From Alphaproteobacteria bacterium (GTDB lineage Bacteria > Pseudomonadota > Alphaproteobacteria > ATCC43930 > CGMCC-115725), in the NCBI GenBank assembly GCA_005888515.1, contig VAZR01000294.1, forward strand, positions 1 through 7,051: a stretch of 7,051 bases of DNA. The letters run 5' to 3'. Below are positions 4,990 through 7,051 of the stretch, in pieces. Position numbers and translations under genes: made by a program. Below the pieces are notes generated by a model, which saw nothing but the letters and a program-made list of their open reading frames with translations, made no database searches and was not told where the DNA came from. Position 1 is the stretch's first letter, and each line of letters begins with the position of its first letter.

Positions 4990-6264
4990 ATGCCGGATAT
5001 CGAGGTGAAAACCGTCAACCTGCTGGGCCTGCCGGTGCCGTACGCCTATGCGGTCAAGGCGGGGCCGTGGATCTTCCTGACCGGCCACGAGGCGTTTGAT
5101 TTCGAGGGCGGGATCCCGGAGGCCGTGACGGGGCCGCCGGGGTTTCCGCTGTTCGGGCGATCCCGCAGCCGCCGGGAGGGCGATTTCATCCTGCAGCGGA
5201 TGCGGCATATCCTGCGGGAATTCGGGTCCGAGCTGAGCCGGGCCGTGCGGCTCGACCAGTACTATCCGAACCCGGAAGCGGTCGCCGCCTACCATCTGGC
5301 TCGGCACGCCGAGTTCGGCGACTACATCCCGCCCTCCACCTCGGTCGTCATGGAGCGCTGCTTCGCCGCCGAAACGACGATCTCGACCTCGCTGATCGCG
5401 GTGGCCGCCGAGGCGGGGCACGAGATCCGCAAGATCCACCCGCCGGGGGTCGCCTCGGCGCCGACCTCGGGGTTTGTGCCGGCCGTCGTGTGCGACGATT
5501 TCGTGTTTGTCGCCGGCCAGATGGCGCACAACCCCGGGCAGGGGCTCGACCCGCGGGCGCATGTGCCGGAGCATTCGGCCTGGGCCGGCATCGAGATCCG
5601 CAAGCAGACCGAATTCCTGATCGAGCACAAGCTGAAGCCGGCGCTTGAGGCGGCGGGATCGTCGCTCGACCGCTCGGTGAAGGCGCAGGTGTATCTCGCG
5701 CGGATCGAGGATCTGCCGGATTTCATCGACGTTTGGAACGGGCATTACGCGAACATCCCCTGCGCGTTGACCGTGGTGCCGACCAAATCCTTTGCGACGG
5801 TCGGCGGCATCATCGAGATCAATCTGCTGGCGCTGACCAATACCGCGCGGCGCGAGAAGCAGCTCATCACGGCGGATGTGCCCGAGATGGCGGCCTTCGG
5901 GCCGTGCGTCCGGGCCGGCGAATTTCTGCTGCCGTCGGGGCTGATGGCGATCGGGCGTGCCGGGCATATTGCCGGGAAGACGGTATCGCCGGGATTCGAC
6001 GGGCTGTCGCATGCCGGTTATGTGCAGGCGGCGGCGATTTACGATTATGCCGACGCGCTATGCCGGGCGGCCGGCACCTCGATGACGAATGTATTGCGGG
6101 CGCAGTATTTCGTGTCGGATATCAGCGCGTTTCCCGGCATCGGGATGGCGTGGAGCTCGCGTTTCGGCGCGCAGCCGCATCCCTTTGTCTGTGTCCAGAC
6201 GCCGCGGACGATGCCGGCGCCCGACGCCGCGCTGATCGCCGATTTCTGGATTTATGCCGGCTAA
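4990..6264 (+). CDS. Protein with three tandem RidA/YjgF-like domains
   Basis: This 424-residue protein, probably cytoplasmic, contains three consecutive RidA-fold units, each about 130 residues. Domain 1 (about 6-140) starts with VPYAYAVKAGPWIFLTGHEAF. Domain 2 (about 148-285) has FVPAVVCDDFVFVAGQMAHNPG, then TEFLIEHKLKPALEAAGSSLDRSVKAQVYLARIEDLPDF. Domain 3 (about 292-424) has FGPCVRAGEFLLPSGLMAI, then ALCRAAGTSMTNVLRAQYFVSDISAFPG. Canonical RidA is one domain of about 130 residues that trimerises and deaminates reactive enamine/imine intermediates using an arginine in a P-x-R-T/S motif. By eye the matching positions are PSTS (115-118), PCAL (257-260) and PHPF (396-399), so the arginine appears absent in all three. 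The chain may form a trimer-like barrel by itself. Its role is unknown; catabolism linked to the divergent transporter gene is an inference. Confidence 0.85.
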   Translation: MPDIEVKTVNLLGLPVPYAYAVKAGPWIFLTGHEAFDFEGGIPEAVTGPPGFPLFGRSRSRREGDFILQRMRHILREFGSELSRAVRLDQYYPNPEAVAAYHLARHAEFGDYIPPSTSVVMERCFAAETTISTSLIAVAAEAGHEIRKIHPPGVASAPTSGFVPAVVCDDFVFVAGQMAHNPGQGLDPRAHVPEHSAWAGIEIRKQTEFLIEHKLKPALEAAGSSLDRSVKAQVYLARIEDLPDFIDVWNGHYANIPCALTVVPTKSFATVGGIIEINLLALTNTARREKQLITADVPEMAAFGPCVRAGEFLLPSGLMAIGRAGHIAGKTVSPGFDGLSHAGYVQAAAIYDYADALCRAAGTSMTNVLRAQYFVSDISAFPGIGMAWSSRFGAQPHPFVCVQTPRTMPAPDAALIADFWIYAG

Positions 6265-6275
6265 ACGCCTATATA

Positions 6276-6293
6276 TGACCAACTAGATGGTCA
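6276..6293. promoter_or_regulatory. 18-bp near-perfect palindrome, likely operator of the toxin-antitoxin operon
   Basis: TGACCA (6276-6281) and TGGTCA (6288-6293) flank ACTAGA, with a central CTAG, so 16 of 18 positions are symmetric. The site overlaps the 5' part of the Shine-Dalgarno AGGAG (6293-6297), and an AT-rich TATATATG block, usable as a -10, adjoins its left side (6270-6277). Phd/VapB antitoxins usually repress their own operon by binding such palindromes near the start. The motif also resembles TetR-family operators, so a separate regulator cannot be excluded. Confidence 0.6.
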
Positions 6294-6303
6294 GGAGAGC
6301 GGG

Positions 6304-6546
6304 ATGAGAACCGTCAGTATTGCCGAGGCGAAGGCACATCTGAGCAAACTGGTCGATCAGGCTGAGGCCGGCGACCCGGTGTGCATCACGCGCCGGGGCA
6401 AGCCGGTCGCTCAAATCGTCGCCGCGGAAAGGAAGCGGAAGCCGATCGACACGGCGGCGCTCCGCGCGCTCACGCAGGGGATGACGCCTCAGAAGGAGAG
6501 CGCCGGCGAGTTCATGCGCCGCCTACGGGACACCGACCGTTACTGA
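6304..6546 (+). CDS. vapB: Type II antitoxin, Phd/YefM (VapB-like)
   Basis: This 80-residue protein has the Phd/YefM fold at residues 1-42: the start MRTVSIAEAKAHLSKLVDQ, then GDPVCITRRGKPVAQIV. This part dimerises and binds DNA. The charged tail (43-80, with PIDTAALRAL and EFMRRLRD) is the expected toxin-binding segment that wraps the PIN active site. AGGAG at 6293-6297 precedes the ATG by 6 nt. The stop TGA overlaps the toxin ATG by one base (TGATG), giving tight translational coupling so antitoxin is made first. The palindrome upstream is the probable autoregulatory site. The symbol reflects the pairing with a VapC-type toxin; the antitoxin itself is of the Phd class. Confidence 0.92.
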   Translation: MRTVSIAEAKAHLSKLVDQAEAGDPVCITRRGKPVAQIVAAERKRKPIDTAALRALTQGMTPQKESAGEFMRRLRDTDRY

Positions 6547-6968
6547 TGTTTTATCTCGACACGTCGGTGCTGGTCGCAGCGACAACGAATGAGCCGAGGA
6601 CGATTGAGATCCTCGCTTGGTTTGATCTCCAGGTCGGCGAAGATCTTTCAATCAGCGACTGGGTAGTAACCGAGTTCTCTGCCGCGCTCTCTGTTAAATT
6701 GCGAACGAGGCAGATCAAGGCTGCGGAGCGGGTGGATGCGTTGGCGGCATTCGCCCGGCTTTGCGCCGGCGCCCTTGCCCTCCTGCCGGTGTCGAGATCG
6801 CAATTCCGGACGGCTGCCCGATTTGCCGATACGCACGCGTTGGGCTTACGCGGCTCCGACGCGCTACACCTCGCCGTCAGCGGTGATTACGGCGCTACTC
6901 TCTACACGCTCGACCGGCGGCTCAGCGAGGCAGGTGCGAGTCTGGGAGTGAAGACGGCGTTGCTTTGA
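6546..6968 (+). CDS. vapC: PIN-domain ribonuclease toxin, VapC family
   Basis: This 140-residue PIN-domain protein is the toxin of the module, expected to cut RNA with Mg2+ or Mn2+ bound by four acidic residues. These are visible at D5 (YLDTS), E43 (VVTEFSAAL), D105 (GLRGSDALHLA) and D123 (YTLDRRL), so the active site looks complete. The alternating hydrophobic pattern of LYTLDRRL near the end is the usual last core strand. Full length matches the family. The start is the ATG overlapping the antitoxin stop by one base; an upstream in-frame extension would only be antitoxin read out of frame. Third positions are less GC-rich than in neighbouring genes, in line with horizontal gain. It is convergent with the gene fragment that follows. 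Confidence 0.93.
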   Translation: MFYLDTSVLVAATTNEPRTIEILAWFDLQVGEDLSISDWVVTEFSAALSVKLRTRQIKAAERVDALAAFARLCAGALALLPVSRSQFRTAARFADTHALGLRGSDALHLAVSGDYGATLYTLDRRLSEAGASLGVKTALL

Positions 6969-6989
6969 GACGCTCATGCGGGAAGCGTC
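6969..6989. terminator. Small hairpin between convergent genes
   Basis: GACGCT (6969-6974) pairs with AGCGTC (6984-6989) around a 9-nt loop, immediately after the vapC stop and over the end of the opposing gene. It has no T-tract on either strand and a short stem, so it is at best a weak bidirectional terminator. Confidence 0.25.
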
Positions 6990-7051
6990 AGGTCAATCAG
7001 GCTGCTCGCGGCGTGGTCGAGCGTATCGAGGTGGCGGCAGGTGTCGATCAG
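6974..7051 (-). CDS. Unidentified gene, 3' end only (last 25 residues)
   Basis: From the window edge a minus-strand frame reads 25 residues, LIDTCRHLDTLDHAAS then SLIDLTLPA, before TGA at 6974-6976. The third codon positions are about 84 percent G or C, like the real genes here, and the other two minus frames hit stops. That supports a real C-terminus convergent with vapC, ending 5 bp from it. The fragment is too short to name a family. Confidence 0.45.
   Translation of the reverse strand: MIDTCRHLDTLDHAASSLIDLTLPA

Noticed and set aside
4927..6012. 361-residue minus-strand open frame
   Set aside because: It is a shadow of the RidA-like gene, with a typical antisense composition (Arg, His, Asp, Gln) and no recognisable motif.

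Overview
This is a GC-rich window (roughly two thirds G+C by eye) whose gene families, codon use and dense intergenic palindromic repeats fit an alphaproteobacterium. Hyphomicrobiales or Rhodospirillales are plausible, but there is no rRNA or marker gene to fix this. I see no tRNA, rRNA, CRISPR array, transposase or phage gene.

Layout. (a) Positions 1-1450, minus strand: two inner-membrane permeases of a peptide/nickel (Dpp/Opp) ABC importer, dppB-like then dppC-like, the second cut by the window edge. (b) 1451-1853: about 400 bp without a gene, filled by at least three short palindromic repeat elements, with a fourth at its right end that supplies the tail of the next gene. (c) 1854-3060, minus strand: a two-gene unit with an 8-nt overlap, a small metallophosphoesterase followed by a SAM-methyltransferase-like protein whose last ~16 residues are read from a repeat. 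(d) 3061-3231: divergent intergenic region with a good sigma70-like promoter and a leader of about 100 nt with two predicted hairpins, one touching the Shine-Dalgarno, driving (e) 3232-4083, a DUF2189 multi-pass membrane protein. (f) 4084-4262: two more repeats in inverted orientation. (g) 4258-4881, minus strand: a family 3 solute-binding protein gene that has lost its 3' end exactly at one of these repeats. (h) 4882-4989: divergent intergenic region with a 9-bp inverted repeat. (i) 4990-6264: a 424-residue protein with three consecutive RidA/YjgF-like domains. (j) 6304-6968: a Phd/VapB antitoxin and VapC PIN-domain toxin pair behind an almost perfect 18-bp palindrome. (k) 6974-7051: the 3' end of an unidentified minus-strand gene.

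How the genes relate. The DppB/DppC pair is a standard importer, but its family 5 binding protein does not lie directly upstream; the broken family 3 binding protein belongs to a different transporter class. The phosphoesterase and methyltransferase are translationally coupled and may act together, though no shared substrate can be named. The triple RidA protein and the divergent binding-protein remnant share a control region and may once have been a co-regulated pair. The toxin-antitoxin module is probably acquired, since the toxin gene is visibly less GC-rich than its neighbours.

No complete, clearly new system is proven here. The best candidates for follow-up are the triple RidA-like protein, which seems to lack the usual catalytic arginine in all three domains, the repeat-mediated truncation of its divergent neighbour, and the phosphoesterase-methyltransferase pair with an atypical SAM-binding loop.
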